Assembly (NCBI RefSeq): GCF_022662575.1 | Contig: NZ_JALBFU010000009.1 | Span: forward strand, 28,206-89,726 | DNA: 61,521 nt | Direction: 5' to 3' | Origin: Luteimonas aquatica | Lineage (GTDB): Bacteria > Pseudomonadota > Gammaproteobacteria > Xanthomonadales > Xanthomonadaceae | Part shown: positions 18,501 to 26,755 of the stretch, in pieces | Layout: each line of letters opens with the position of its first letter | How positions within the stretch are numbered: the first letter of the stretch is position 1 | Made by a program: the position numbers and the translations under genes | Notes under the pieces: generated by a model | What the model was told of the DNA's origin: nothing | The model's input: only the letters and a program-made list of their open reading frames with translations | Database searches by the model: none

Positions 18501-19175
18501 TCAGGCCGCCTGCGAGAGGTCCGGCAATTGCGCTTCGCTGCGCAGGTCCAGGCCGAACTGGCGGGCCAGCTCGGCCAGCAGCGGCGTCTTCACCGCCTCC
18601 AGGCCGGACGGTCCGCCCAAGTCTAGCACCGAGGTCACCTGCAGCCCGGCGTAGCCGCAGGGATTGATGCGGTGGAAGGGCGAGAGGTCCATCGCCACGT
18701 TGAAGGCCAGGCCATGGAAGGTGCAGCCGCGGCGCACGCGGATGCCCAGCGCCGCGACCTTGGCGTCGTTCACGTAGACCCCGGGCGCACCCTCGCGGCG
18801 CTCGGCCTGGATGTTCCAGCCCGCCAGGGTGTCGATGATGGCCTGCTCGATGCGGGTCACGTAGTCGCGCACGCCCACCTTCAGGCGCTTGAGGTCCAGC
18901 AGCGGGTAGACCACGATCTGGCCCGGCCCGTGATAGGTCACCTGGCCGCCGCGGTCCACGTGCAGCACCGGGATGTCGCCGGGCATGAGCACGTGCTCGT
19001 CCTTGCCGGCCTGACCCAGGGTGAACACCGGATCGTGCTCGACCACCCACAGCTCGTCGGGCGTGTCCGCGCCGCGCAGGTCGGTGAAGCGCTGCATCGC
19101 CCGCCAGACCGGCTCGTAGGGCTGGCGGCCCAGGTCGCGGACGATCGCCGGCAGCGGCCCGGCTACAGCGTCCAT
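18501..19175 (-). CDS. lipB: Octanoyl-(acyl-carrier-protein) transferase
   Basis: A 224-residue LipB. The family signature [19 protein letters not shown] is present, with the catalytic Lys in [10 protein letters not shown] and the catalytic Cys in [11 protein letters not shown]. It moves octanoate from acyl carrier protein to lipoyl domains, the substrate for LipA. The start overlaps the end of ybeD by 13 bp. Length is normal for the family. Confidence 0.96.
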   Translation of the reverse strand: MDAVAGPLPAIVRDLGRQPYEPVWRAMQRFTDLRGADTPDELWVVEHDPVFTLGQAGKDEHVLMPGDIPVLHVDRGGQVTYHGPGQIVVYPLLDLKRLKVGVRDYVTRIEQAIIDTLAGWNIQAERREGAPGVYVNDAKVAALGIRVRRGCTFHGLAFNVAMDLSPFHRINPCGYAGLQVTSVLDLGGPSGLEAVKTPLLAELARQFGLDLRSEAQLPDLSQAA

Positions 19176-19441
19176 TTCACTTCCGGATGGCTGCGCAGGG
19201 CCTCGTGCGCCGCCTCGTACTGGGCGCGGTCGTCGGCCCGGAAGCTGAGCTTGACCGAGACGAACTTGCCGCCGCTGGATTCGCGCCAGCTCACGGTCTC
19301 GTGCAGCACCTGGATCCCGGCGGCGGTCAGCAGCCTGGGGATTTCCGCCTCCAGGCCGGCGCTGGCGGCGCCCATCGCGGTGATCTCGAATTCGCCCGGG
19401 AACTGGAAGCCGTGCTCGGGGTTGTCGGATTTGATCTCCAT
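19163..19441 (-). CDS. ybeD: DUF493/YbeD family protein
   Basis: A 92-residue protein beginning [24 protein letters not shown] and ending EVKWTL, matching the small ACT-like-fold YbeD family that commonly sits between dacA/C and lipB. The family is thought to have an allosteric or metabolite-binding role in lipoate metabolism; the exact function is not settled. It overlaps lipB by 13 bp, so is translationally linked. Confidence 0.92.
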   Translation of the reverse strand: MEIKSDNPEHGFQFPGEFEITAMGAASAGLEAEIPRLLTAAGIQVLHETVSWRESSGGKFVSVKLSFRADDRAQYEAAHEALRSHPEVKWTL

Positions 19442-19568
19442 GCCGCGATTATGCGGCCGGGTTGGCGCAATCCCAAGATCGCGGCGCGGCCGGGCGGGCA
19501 ACACGGCGTTGCAGCCGCGTCGATCGCGCGCGGGGCGGCCTGCGGCGCGAATCGCCGGCCGGGAAAGC

Positions 19569-19594
19569 AAAAAGGCCGGCATTGCCGGCCTTTT
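19569..19594 (-). terminator. Rho-independent terminator after dacC
   Basis: AAAAGGCCGGC and GCCGGCCTTTT are perfect 11-base arms around an ATT loop. On the minus strand the stem is followed by TTTTTGC, 27 bp after the dacC stop. It separates dacC from ybeD-lipB-lipA, so the latter need their own promoter in 19442-19568. Confidence 0.88.
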
Positions 19595-19620
19595 CGTCTC
19601 CGGCGCGCGCCGGACGGGGA

Positions 19621-20862
19621 TCATTCCGAATCCCACCACATCCAGAAGGTATCCCACAGGCGCCCGAAGAAGCCGGCCTCCTCGATGCCGTCGATGGCCA
19701 CCAGCGGCGCGGTGGCGACGACCTTGCCGCCCAGCGCGACCTTCACGGTGCCGACCTTCTGGCCCTTCTTGATCGGCGCGACCAGGGTCTTGGGCACGTC
19801 CATGGTCGGCTTGAGCTGCGCGTACTTGCCGCGCGGCATGCTCACCAGCAGCGGCTGCGCCACGCCGAGCTGCACCTCCTCGGCCTGGCCCTTCCACACC
19901 TTCTGCTTGGCGATGGCCTTGCCGGCGTCGTAGAGCTTGTGCGTTTCGTAGAAGCGGAAACCCCAGTTGAGCAGCGCCTGCGAATCCACCGCGCGCTGGT
20001 TCTCGCTGGTATCGCCCATCACCACGCTGACCAGGCGCTGGTCGCCGCGCTTGGCCGAGGCCATCAGGCAGTAGCCGGCCGAGGAGGTGTGGCCGGTCTT
20101 GATGCCGTCCACGCTCGGATCGCGCCACAGCAGCAGGTTGCGGTTGGGCTGGGTGATCGGGCCGACGGTGAACTGCTTGATGCTGTTGTAGCTGTAGGCC
20201 TCGGGGAAATCGCGCACCAGGGCGCGGCCGAGCAGGGCCAGGTCGTGCGCGGTGGAGTAGTGGCCCTCGGCCGAGAGGCCGGTGGCGTTGACGAAATGCG
20301 AGTTCTTCATGCCGATGCGCTGCGCATAGGCGTTCATCAGCGCGGCGAAGGCCTGCTCGCTGCCGGCGGTGTGCTCGGCCAGCGCGATGGCGGCGTCGTT
20401 GCCCGACTGCACCACCATGCCCTTCTCCATCTCCACCAGCGGCGCGCTCTTGTTGACCTCGAAGCCGCTGTAGCTGCCGTCGGTGCCGGCGCCGCCGGTG
20501 CGCCAGGCGTTCTCGCTCATCAGCACCTGGTCCTCGCGCTTGATCTTGCCGGCCTTGAGCTCGGCGGCGAGCACGTAGGAGGTCATCACCTTGGTGATGC
20601 TGGCCGGCTCCACGCGGACGTCGGCGTTCTCGCCCGCCAGCACCTGGCCGGTGGCGAAATCCAGCAGGATCCACGACTTGGACACCTTGGGCGCCGGCGC
20701 CGGCGGGATCGGCAGGTTGTCGCTGAGCGCACCGCCGGCGGCGGGCTTGGCCGCCGGCTGCGGCTGCGGCGTCTGCGCGAGGGCAACCCCGAAGGCGGAA
20801 GTGAGCACGCAGGCGGACAGGGCGGCGAACAGGGCGGCGCGCGCGGCAACGGCGGTTTTCAT
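19621..20862 (-). CDS. dacC: D-alanyl-D-alanine carboxypeptidase (PBP5/6 type)
   Basis: A 413-residue S11 peptidase that removes the terminal D-Ala of peptidoglycan stem peptides. It has a signal peptide (about residues 1-29), a Pro/Ala/Gln-rich linker, SITK (SxxK nucleophile), SGND (SxN) and IKTGHT (KTG). The C-terminal PBP5 domain ends in an amphipathic aromatic tail (FFGRLWDTFWMWWDSE) that would anchor it to the inner membrane. The ATG at 20862 is used because GGAG lies upstream and the signal peptide begins there; the upstream extension of 37 residues has none. Confidence 0.95.
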   Translation of the reverse strand: MKTAVAARAALFAALSACVLTSAFGVALAQTPQPQPAAKPAAGGALSDNLPIPPAPAPKVSKSWILLDFATGQVLAGENADVRVEPASITKVMTSYVLAAELKAGKIKREDQVLMSENAWRTGGAGTDGSYSGFEVNKSAPLVEMEKGMVVQSGNDAAIALAEHTAGSEQAFAALMNAYAQRIGMKNSHFVNATGLSAEGHYSTAHDLALLGRALVRDFPEAYSYNSIKQFTVGPITQPNRNLLLWRDPSVDGIKTGHTSSAGYCLMASAKRGDQRLVSVVMGDTSENQRAVDSQALLNWGFRFYETHKLYDAGKAIAKQKVWKGQAEEVQLGVAQPLLVSMPRGKYAQLKPTMDVPKTLVAPIKKGQKVGTVKVALGGKVVATAPLVAIDGIEEAGFFGRLWDTFWMWWDSE

Positions 20863-20979
20863 CGACAGCGGAACTCCAGGACGATCAGGCGCCGGCATGC
20901 GACGCCAGGTTTGGGATGACTGAAACATCCGCACGAGGCGCGCGGACGGCTGCGGGGGAGCCCGCAGAACCACGAAATT

Positions 20980-22461
20980 TTACTCGCGAACGACTTGCGG
21001 TTGACCGAATCCCAGACCGGCGACGCGGGACGACAGTTCCGCCACGCGCGTGCCGTCGATCGGGCCGATGCGCAGGCGCCAGATCGGCTTGCCGCCGGAC
21101 ACGCCGTCGAGCAGGCGCGCGTCGGAGACCCCGGCCCCCTTGAGCATCGACAGGGCGCGCTCGGCATTGGTGCGCGCGCCGAAGGCCGCCACCTGCAGGG
21201 TCACCCCGCCCTTCGCGGCGGCCGGCGCTTCGGCGGCGACCACCGCCGCGGCCGGCTCGGCCTCGTCGGCCTTGCGGGCGGCGACGCGGGTCTCCTTGGC
21301 CGGCTTGGCCTTCCCGGCCTTGCCGCCGGCCAGGGCGCGGGCCTCGGGCGCGGCCGAGCCGTAGGGATCGGGCGTGCCGGCCTTGCCGGTGGCCACGCGG
21401 GCGCGACGCGACTTCATCCAGGCGTCGAACTCGTCGGCGGTCATGGCGCGGCCGTTCTGGTTCATGTCGAAGCGCCAGTCCAGATCGCTGCCGCCGGCCG
21501 GCTTGTCGGCGGCGGCCGCGGACGAGGCCGGCGTCGGGGCGGATTTCGCCGCGCTCGAGGCGACCGCCTGCGGCGGCCGTTCGCTGGCATTGGCGCTGGC
21601 GATGGGCAGGGCCTGCACCAGGGTATCGATGGCGCTGGAGGATTTCTGCGCCGCCGCGCCCGCCGAAGCCGCCACGGCGGCGGGCTTGCCGGTGGCGATG
21701 CGCACCCCCGGCGGCAGCTTCGCCGCGCCGCCGGACGGCGCCGGCGCGGCGCGCGCGGCGATCGCGTCGTAGTCGTGGCGCGCGTTCTCGCCCGGGCTCA
21801 GGCCCACCACCTCGACGCGACCGGTGCCGCGCGGATGGATGCCGAGCTTCACCGCGGCCGCGTAGCTGAGGTCGATCAGGCGCCCGTCGTGGAACGGGCC
21901 GCGGTCGTTGACCCGCACCACCACCGACTTGCCGTTGTCCAGGTTGGTCACGCGCGCGAAGCTGGGCAGCGGCAGCGTGCGGTGCGCCGCGGTGAAGGCG
22001 TACATGTCGTACACCTCCAGGTTCGAGGTGCGCCGGCCGTGGAACTTGTTGCCGTAGTAGGACGCGGTGCCGGTCTCTTCGTAGTTCTTGGCGGTGTCCA
22101 GCACGCGGTACGACTTGCCCAGCACCTTGTAGGGCGAGCGGTTGCCGTACGACGAACGCGGCTCGTCGACCACCTCCGGCTCGGGGATGGCGTCGACGTC
22201 GGGAAGATGGTCCGGCGCGCTGTCGGCGATGTGCGGGGCGTACAGGCCGCCGCGCGTGTAGTTGCCGCGCTTGCCGGGGTCTTCCTGCGCCGGCGCGTAC
22301 GGCGAGCGCCTGCTCCCGGCCGGCAGCGCCGAGCGGCCGACGTGCCCCCTGTCGGGCAGCGCCACGGACTCGGAGGCGGATTTCTTGGGGTTGCCGGCGC
22401 AGGCCGCCAGCAGCAGCGGCACGGAAACGAGCAGCGTCGAGGGAAGCAGCCAGCGCCTCAT
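20980..22461 (-). CDS. rlpA: RlpA-family septal lytic transglycosylase lipoprotein
   Basis: A 493-residue lipoprotein with lipobox LLAAC (Cys about residue 21). The RlpA double-psi beta-barrel core has GTASYYGNKFHGRRTSN and VRVNDRGPFHDGRLIDLSY with the catalytic-type Asp. A long Ala/Pro/Ser-rich linker of about 200 residues follows and the protein ends in a SPOR domain (VTLQVAAFGARTNAERAL) that binds denuded glycan at the septum. Its start overlaps the mltB stop by ATGA (22458-22461). The linker is longer than in E. coli RlpA. Confidence 0.92.
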   Translation of the reverse strand: MRRWLLPSTLLVSVPLLLAACAGNPKKSASESVALPDRGHVGRSALPAGSRRSPYAPAQEDPGKRGNYTRGGLYAPHIADSAPDHLPDVDAIPEPEVVDEPRSSYGNRSPYKVLGKSYRVLDTAKNYEETGTASYYGNKFHGRRTSNLEVYDMYAFTAAHRTLPLPSFARVTNLDNGKSVVVRVNDRGPFHDGRLIDLSYAAAVKLGIHPRGTGRVEVVGLSPGENARHDYDAIAARAAPAPSGGAAKLPPGVRIATGKPAAVAASAGAAAQKSSSAIDTLVQALPIASANASERPPQAVASSAAKSAPTPASSAAAADKPAGGSDLDWRFDMNQNGRAMTADEFDAWMKSRRARVATGKAGTPDPYGSAAPEARALAGGKAGKAKPAKETRVAARKADEAEPAAAVVAAEAPAAAKGGVTLQVAAFGARTNAERALSMLKGAGVSDARLLDGVSGGKPIWRLRIGPIDGTRVAELSSRVAGLGFGQPQVVRE

Positions 22462-23582
22462 GATGCGCCGTTGCGGATCGCCTGCGACAACTGGTAGACG
22501 GCCAGCGAGTACATCGGCGAGCGGTTGTAGCGGCTGATGACGAAGAAGTTGCGGTAGCCGAACCAGTACTCCTTGCCGGCCTCGCCGTCCAGCGAGAGCA
22601 GCGTGGCGCCGTCGCCGACCGGTTCGCCGGCCTGCGGGCGGTAGCCGCGCGCGGCCAGGCCGCTCAGCGGATAGATCGGATCGAGCGAGCCGAGCGCGAA
22701 ATCGACGCCGTCGGCCGCGCGCGTGGCGCGCGCCACCACCGGGCCGCCGCGCTGCCAGCCGTGCGCGACGAAATAGTTGGCGATGGAGGCGAACACGTCG
22801 GGCTTGTGGGTGAGCAGGTCGCGGCGGCCGTCGCCGTCGCCGTCCTTGCCCCAGTTGCGCCAGCTCGAGGGCATGAACTGGCCGAAGCCCATCGCGCCGG
22901 CATAGCTGCCCTTCAGGCCGTTGATGTCCAGCTGCGGCTCTTCCTTGACCAGCGCGAACAGCTGCGCCAGCTCGCCGGCGAAGAACGGCGCGCGCTTGGG
23001 ATGCCAGAACGCCAGCGTGTACAGCGCGTCGATCACGCGGTAGTTGCCGGTGATGCGACCGTAATGGGTCTCCACGCCGATGATCGCCACGATCATCTCG
23101 GCGGGCACGCCGGTCTCGGCGCTGATGCGGTCCAGCGCCGCGCGGTTCTCGTTGTAGAAGGCCACGCCGCCCTGGATGCGGGCGTCGGTCATGAAGATCG
23201 GCCGGTAGTCGCGCCACGGCTTCACGGCCTCGGCCGGGCGGGTGATCGCGTCGATGATCTTCTGCTGGTATTGCGCCTGCGCCAGCGTGGTGCGGATGAA
23301 GGCCGGATCGACGCCGTAGGTCTGCGCGGTGTAGTCGACGAAGGCGTCGATGCGCCGCTGCAGCGGAATCGCCGGATCGGTCACCGAGGGCGGCGCCACC
23401 GGGCGTTCCGGCGGCTGCGGCACTTTCGGCAGCAGCGTTTCGGCCGGTGGCGGCGGGGTGCCGGGAGCGAGGGTGGCGGGCGCGGCGGGCGGAGCCGGCG
23501 GGATCGCCTGGGTCGCGCACGCGGCCAGCGCGAGCGGAAGCAGGACGATGAACGGTGCGGAGGCGTGAGCGCGTCGGATCAT
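22458..23582 (-). CDS. mltB: Membrane-bound lytic murein transglycosylase B
   Basis: A 374-residue GH103-type enzyme with lipobox ALAAC (Cys about residue 22). The catalytic Glu is in IIGVETHYGRITGNY and the substrate-site signature GFGQFMPSSW follows. It cleaves the MurNAc-GlcNAc bond to give 1,6-anhydro ends. ATG at 23582 begins MIRRAH; the 40-residue upstream extension is not signal-like. It is translationally coupled to rlpA. In relatives it usually follows rodA directly, whereas here a protease/lipoprotein pair lies between. Confidence 0.94.
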   Translation of the reverse strand: MIRRAHASAPFIVLLPLALAACATQAIPPAPPAAPATLAPGTPPPPAETLLPKVPQPPERPVAPPSVTDPAIPLQRRIDAFVDYTAQTYGVDPAFIRTTLAQAQYQQKIIDAITRPAEAVKPWRDYRPIFMTDARIQGGVAFYNENRAALDRISAETGVPAEMIVAIIGVETHYGRITGNYRVIDALYTLAFWHPKRAPFFAGELAQLFALVKEEPQLDINGLKGSYAGAMGFGQFMPSSWRNWGKDGDGDGRRDLLTHKPDVFASIANYFVAHGWQRGGPVVARATRAADGVDFALGSLDPIYPLSGLAARGYRPQAGEPVGDGATLLSLDGEAGKEYWFGYRNFFVISRYNRSPMYSLAVYQLSQAIRNGAS

Positions 23583-23720
23583 CGGCGCGAGGGTAGCACG
23601 CTCGCGCGGCCGCACGCCGTCTGCGCGCGGCCGCGCGGCGGTTTCGATGCCGCGCCGTTCAGTCTCCATCGCGCCGCACGCATCGGCATGCAGCGCGGCC
23701 ACGGCGAAGCGCTCGCGTTG

Positions 23721-24041
23721 CTACTGCTCCTTGATCGGCGCCGGCAATACCTTCAGACGAACCGGCATGCCGAGCAACCGCTCCGCCTGCCGCTTCCTGT
23801 CGTCGTCGGCGCCGCGCAGATCATCCTCGGCCAGCACGTAGAGGACTTTCTCTCCCGTCCTGGCGTCGGTGTACATGCCCTGCAGCGTGGGGAACCAGGT
23901 TTTCAGCCTCGCTTGCGTGGACTGCGCCGGCGGCGCGGGATCGGCGGGCGGCGCCGCCGGTTCGGGCTGCGCCTGGCAGGCCGCCAGCCACCCCGACATC
24001 GCGCACAGCATCAGCGCCAGACCTGCCTGCTTGTCGTTCAT
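23721..24041 (-). CDS. Small lipoprotein resembling the adjacent protease pro-domain
   Basis: A 106-residue lipoprotein: signal peptide with lipobox WLAAC (Cys about residue 22), a Pro/Ala linker, then a 63-residue domain. That domain is about 45 percent identical by eye to residues 143-203 of the protease encoded just upstream (shared LQG-Y-D--TG--VLYV, LLGxPxRxKxLPAPxxEQ). In the protease this segment is the C-terminal part of the pro-region. Streptogrisin/alpha-lytic pro-regions are folding catalysts and tight inhibitors. A separate membrane-anchored copy could protect the envelope or aid folding. GGGAG lies upstream of ATG 24041; the gap to the protease is 69 bp on the same strand. Role is inference. 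Confidence 0.75.
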   Translation of the reverse strand: MNDKQAGLALMLCAMSGWLAACQAQPEPAAPPADPAPPAQSTQARLKTWFPTLQGMYTDARTGEKVLYVLAEDDLRGADDDRKRQAERLLGMPVRLKVLPAPIKEQ

Positions 24042-24110
24042 CGCATGGCACTCCCGAGGATGGGCGTGGAATCGATGCCCGGCGACTCGCGTCACCGGGC
24101 ATCGCGGTCC

Positions 24111-25322
24111 TCAGGGACCGTACACCAGCTGCAGGCCGAGCGCCGAGATGCGGTCGGTGCTGGTGTAGACCGCCAGCGCGCACTGGCCGATGCCCGTCCC
24201 CGTCGACGAGCCCGCCTTGTGCAGGCCGGTGGCCACGGTGCTGATGAACCAGGGACCGCCGCTGTCGCCGCCCGCGCAGGCCAGCCCCGTGCCGGAGGCC
24301 GGCGGCTCCAGGGCGATGTAGGTGCTCGCGCAGGTCGTGGCGCCGCAGGTGACGTTGCTGTAGCTGGTGGAGACCACGTCGCCGCAGCTGTAGCCGGTGG
24401 TCTTGCCGTAATGGCAGATGTTGTTGCCCACCGCCGTGCTGGCCTGGGTGCGACGCCCGGTCAGGGTCCGCAGCGAGGTGGCGCTGGCATAGAACTTCGG
24501 CTCGTCGGCGGCGCTGGTGGTATGCCACTGCGCGTCGTCGCTGGCGGTGTAGGACTCGCTCTGGAAGGTCATGGTCGAGGTCGCCCCGTCCAGGCCGGTG
24601 TAGGACTGGCTGTTGCCGCAGTGCGCGGCGGTGGCCAGGCCGGTGTTGCCGGTCGCCGTGTGCTTGACGACGAAGCCCCCGGTGCAGGTGGTCAGATGTC
24701 CGCTGCCGCGCACCGCCTGCTCCACGACGGGCGCCGGCAGCGTCTTGATGCGCGCGGGCACGCCGAGCAGCGCGCTGGCGGCAGCCTGGCGCGCCGAGGC
24801 GTCGGCCGCCTCGCCCGTCACGTACAGCACGACGTCGCCGGTCTTCTCGTCGGCGTACAGGCCTTGCAGCCCGGGCAGGCGGGACTTCAGCGCACCGATG
24901 TTGCGGTCGACTATGCCCTGCAGCTCGCGCTGGGTATGCGCGGCGCCGGACTGGAAATCGACGGCGACCATGTCCGCGCCCACCGCGACCAAGCGCGGGC
25001 TCACGGGCGCGGCGCCGGCCAGGCGCACGACCACGCGCGGCGCGGGCGCGTACTCGACGTAGATCCCGGCCACGCGGTCGCGATAGGCGCTGCGCAGGCT
25101 CTCGATCAGTTCGGCGGTGCCCGCCTGCAGGTTCAGGCGACGCAGGGCCTCGTCGACGCCGACGCCGTGGTGCCTGGCGTATTCCTGCGCGTCCACCTTC
25201 AGGAAATGCTCGTATTCGAGGGTTTTCTCGAGCGAGACGGGTCCGGCCGACGAGGCGCTCCCGACGGTCAGGGCGATTGCGAACGCGAACGGTACGACGG
25301 TATGCAACGGCTTGATGTCCAT
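24111..25322 (-). CDS. Secreted S1 family serine protease with pro-region (alpha-lytic/streptogrisin-like)
   Basis: A 403-residue preproprotease. Signal peptide about residues 1-25; pro-region about 26-203, ending LPAPVVEQAV; mature chymotrypsin-fold domain about 207-403. The triad is His234 (TAAHCG), Asp262 or Asp263 (SDDAQWH) and Ser354 (GDSGGPW). Six or more Cys in the mature part suggest disulfides. A perfect AGGAGG lies 5 bp before ATG 25322. The enzyme would be exported by Sec, folded with its pro-region and released to degrade protein, as in predatory Lysobacter relatives. It sits between rodA and mltB and is followed by the pro-domain-like lipoprotein. Confidence 0.92.
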   Translation of the reverse strand: MDIKPLHTVVPFAFAIALTVGSASSAGPVSLEKTLEYEHFLKVDAQEYARHHGVGVDEALRRLNLQAGTAELIESLRSAYRDRVAGIYVEYAPAPRVVVRLAGAAPVSPRLVAVGADMVAVDFQSGAAHTQRELQGIVDRNIGALKSRLPGLQGLYADEKTGDVVLYVTGEAADASARQAAASALLGVPARIKTLPAPVVEQAVRGSGHLTTCTGGFVVKHTATGNTGLATAAHCGNSQSYTGLDGATSTMTFQSESYTASDDAQWHTTSAADEPKFYASATSLRTLTGRRTQASTAVGNNICHYGKTTGYSCGDVVSTSYSNVTCGATTCASTYIALEPPASGTGLACAGGDSGGPWFISTVATGLHKAGSSTGTGIGQCALAVYTSTDRISALGLQLVYGP

Positions 25323-25356
25323 TTCGTCCTCCTGGATTGAATGCATCCGGTCACCA

Positions 25357-25372
25357 CGCCACATGCGTGGCG
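25357..25372 (-). promoter_or_regulatory. Inverted repeat in protease leader
   Basis: CGCCAC-ATGC-GTGGCG is a perfect 6-bp inverted repeat with a 4-base spacer, 35 bp upstream of the protease start and before its AGGAGG. It could be an operator or a small leader hairpin. No convincing -35/-10 pair was found in 25373-25482. Confidence 0.3.
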
Positions 25373-25482
25373 ATCGGACTCTAGCAATCGCGATCCGGAC
25401 GCGATCTCACGGACCCGTCACATGAATAAATCGGGATTCGGACAGAAGCGGAGACGCTCGAAACGAACGAGCCGATGCGCGT

Positions 25483-26595
25483 TCAGGCGTGGATCGGGCG
25501 ATGGTTGCGCACGGCCATCACCACGCCGATGCCGGCCAGCAGGGACACCGCCGCGGTGCCGCCGTAGCTGAGCAGGGGCATCGGCACGCCGACCACCGGC
25601 AGCAGGCCGGAGATCATGCCGCCGTTGACGATCACGTAGACGAAGAAGGCCAGGCCGAGGCTGCCGGCGAGCAGGCGCGAATAGCCGTCGCGCGATTCGG
25701 CCGCGATCCACAGGCAGCGGCCGACGATGAACAGGTACAGCGCCAGCACCACCGCCACGCCCGCCCAGCCGAATTCCTCCGACAGCACGGCGAAGATGAA
25801 GTCGGTGGTGTGCTCGGGCAGGTAGTTCAGGTGCGACTGCGATCCCTGCCCCCAGCCCTGCCCGGTCATGCCGCCGGAGCCGATCGCGATCTTCGACTGG
25901 ATGATGTTCCAGCCGGTGCCCAGCGGATCGGATTCGGGGTCGAGGAAGGTGAGGATGCGGTCCTTCTGGTAGGGCCGCAGGAACCAGAACCAGGCCACCG
26001 GCGCCGCCGCCGCCACGCCGCCGAAGCCGAGCGCGAACCACCACCACGGCAGTCCGGCCAGGAACAGCACGAACGCGCCGCTGATCAGGACCAGCATCGC
26101 GGTGCCGAAGTCCGGCTGCAGCATCACCAGCCCCGTGGGCACGATGATGATGAGCGCGGTGACCAGCACCGTGCCCACGCGCGGCGGCAGCCACTGCCGG
26201 TCCAGATACCAGGCCGCCATCATCGGCAGGCTGAGCTTGAGCAGTTCGGAGGGCTGGAAGTAGAACAGCTTCAGGTCCAGCCAATGCCGGCCGTGCTTGC
26301 CGGTGCCGATCGCCAGCACCAGCAGCAGCGGCACCAGGGTCGCGGCGAACACCGTCGGCGTGGCGTCGCGCAGGCGCAGCGGCGACAGCCACGACAGCGC
26401 CCACATCGCGGCCAGACCGACCACGTAGCGCGCGCTCTGCGCCAGCACCAGCTGCGAACCGCTCTCGCCGCCGGCGCTGTAGAGCACGGCCAGCGCGATC
26501 GCCATCAGCGCCACCAGCGGCGCGATCAGCGCCCAGTCGAGCGTGCGCGTGACGCGCAGGAACATCTCCAGGAGCCAACGCAGGATGATGCTCAT
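25483..26595 (-). CDS. rodA: Peptidoglycan glycosyltransferase RodA (SEDS family)
   Basis: A 370-residue ten-helix SEDS polymerase of the rod-elongation machinery. Hallmarks are YFQPSELLKLSLPMMAAWYL, DFGTAMLVL, the large periplasmic loop with NIIQSKIAIGSGG and QSHLNYLPEHTTDFIFAVLSEEFG, and VGVPMPLLSYGGT near the end. It polymerises lipid II together with PBP2 (mrdA), which lies 160 bp upstream on the same strand. Inner membrane. Confidence 0.97.
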   Translation of the reverse strand: MSIILRWLLEMFLRVTRTLDWALIAPLVALMAIALAVLYSAGGESGSQLVLAQSARYVVGLAAMWALSWLSPLRLRDATPTVFAATLVPLLLVLAIGTGKHGRHWLDLKLFYFQPSELLKLSLPMMAAWYLDRQWLPPRVGTVLVTALIIIVPTGLVMLQPDFGTAMLVLISGAFVLFLAGLPWWWFALGFGGVAAAAPVAWFWFLRPYQKDRILTFLDPESDPLGTGWNIIQSKIAIGSGGMTGQGWGQGSQSHLNYLPEHTTDFIFAVLSEEFGWAGVAVVLALYLFIVGRCLWIAAESRDGYSRLLAGSLGLAFFVYVIVNGGMISGLLPVVGVPMPLLSYGGTAAVSLLAGIGVVMAVRNHRPIHA

Positions 26596-26661
26596 GCGCC
26601 CTGTCTCCGGATATCTTCCGTCGCCATCCCTGGCGCGACCTGGTCGGCTCCGGAGCGCCCT

Positions 26662-26723
26662 GCCCGGCCATCCATGGCCGGGCGCTCAGCGTCGCAGCAG
26701 ACGCCTTGATGGCGTCCGCTGAG
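26662..26723. repeat. Two adjacent hairpin-forming palindromes between mrdA and rodA
   Basis: First palindrome: GCCCGGCCA-TCCA-TGGCCGGGC (26662-26683), 9-bp perfect stem. Second: CTCAGCG...CGCTGAG (26685-26723) enclosing GACGCC-TTGAT-GGCGTC. No U-tract follows on either strand. The TTGATGGCGT core and one-sided bulge resemble the elements at 6036-6231. This looks like an intercistronic REP-type unit that could stabilise or process the mrdA-rodA mRNA. Confidence 0.55.
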
Positions 26724-26755
26724 CACGCGACGCTTCGCCCAACGCAGGAGGATCT

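Noticed and set aside
24111..25322. HtrA/Deg-type periplasmic protease
   Set aside because: The protein has a long pro-region and chymotrypsin/streptogrisin-type mature domain with no PDZ domain.
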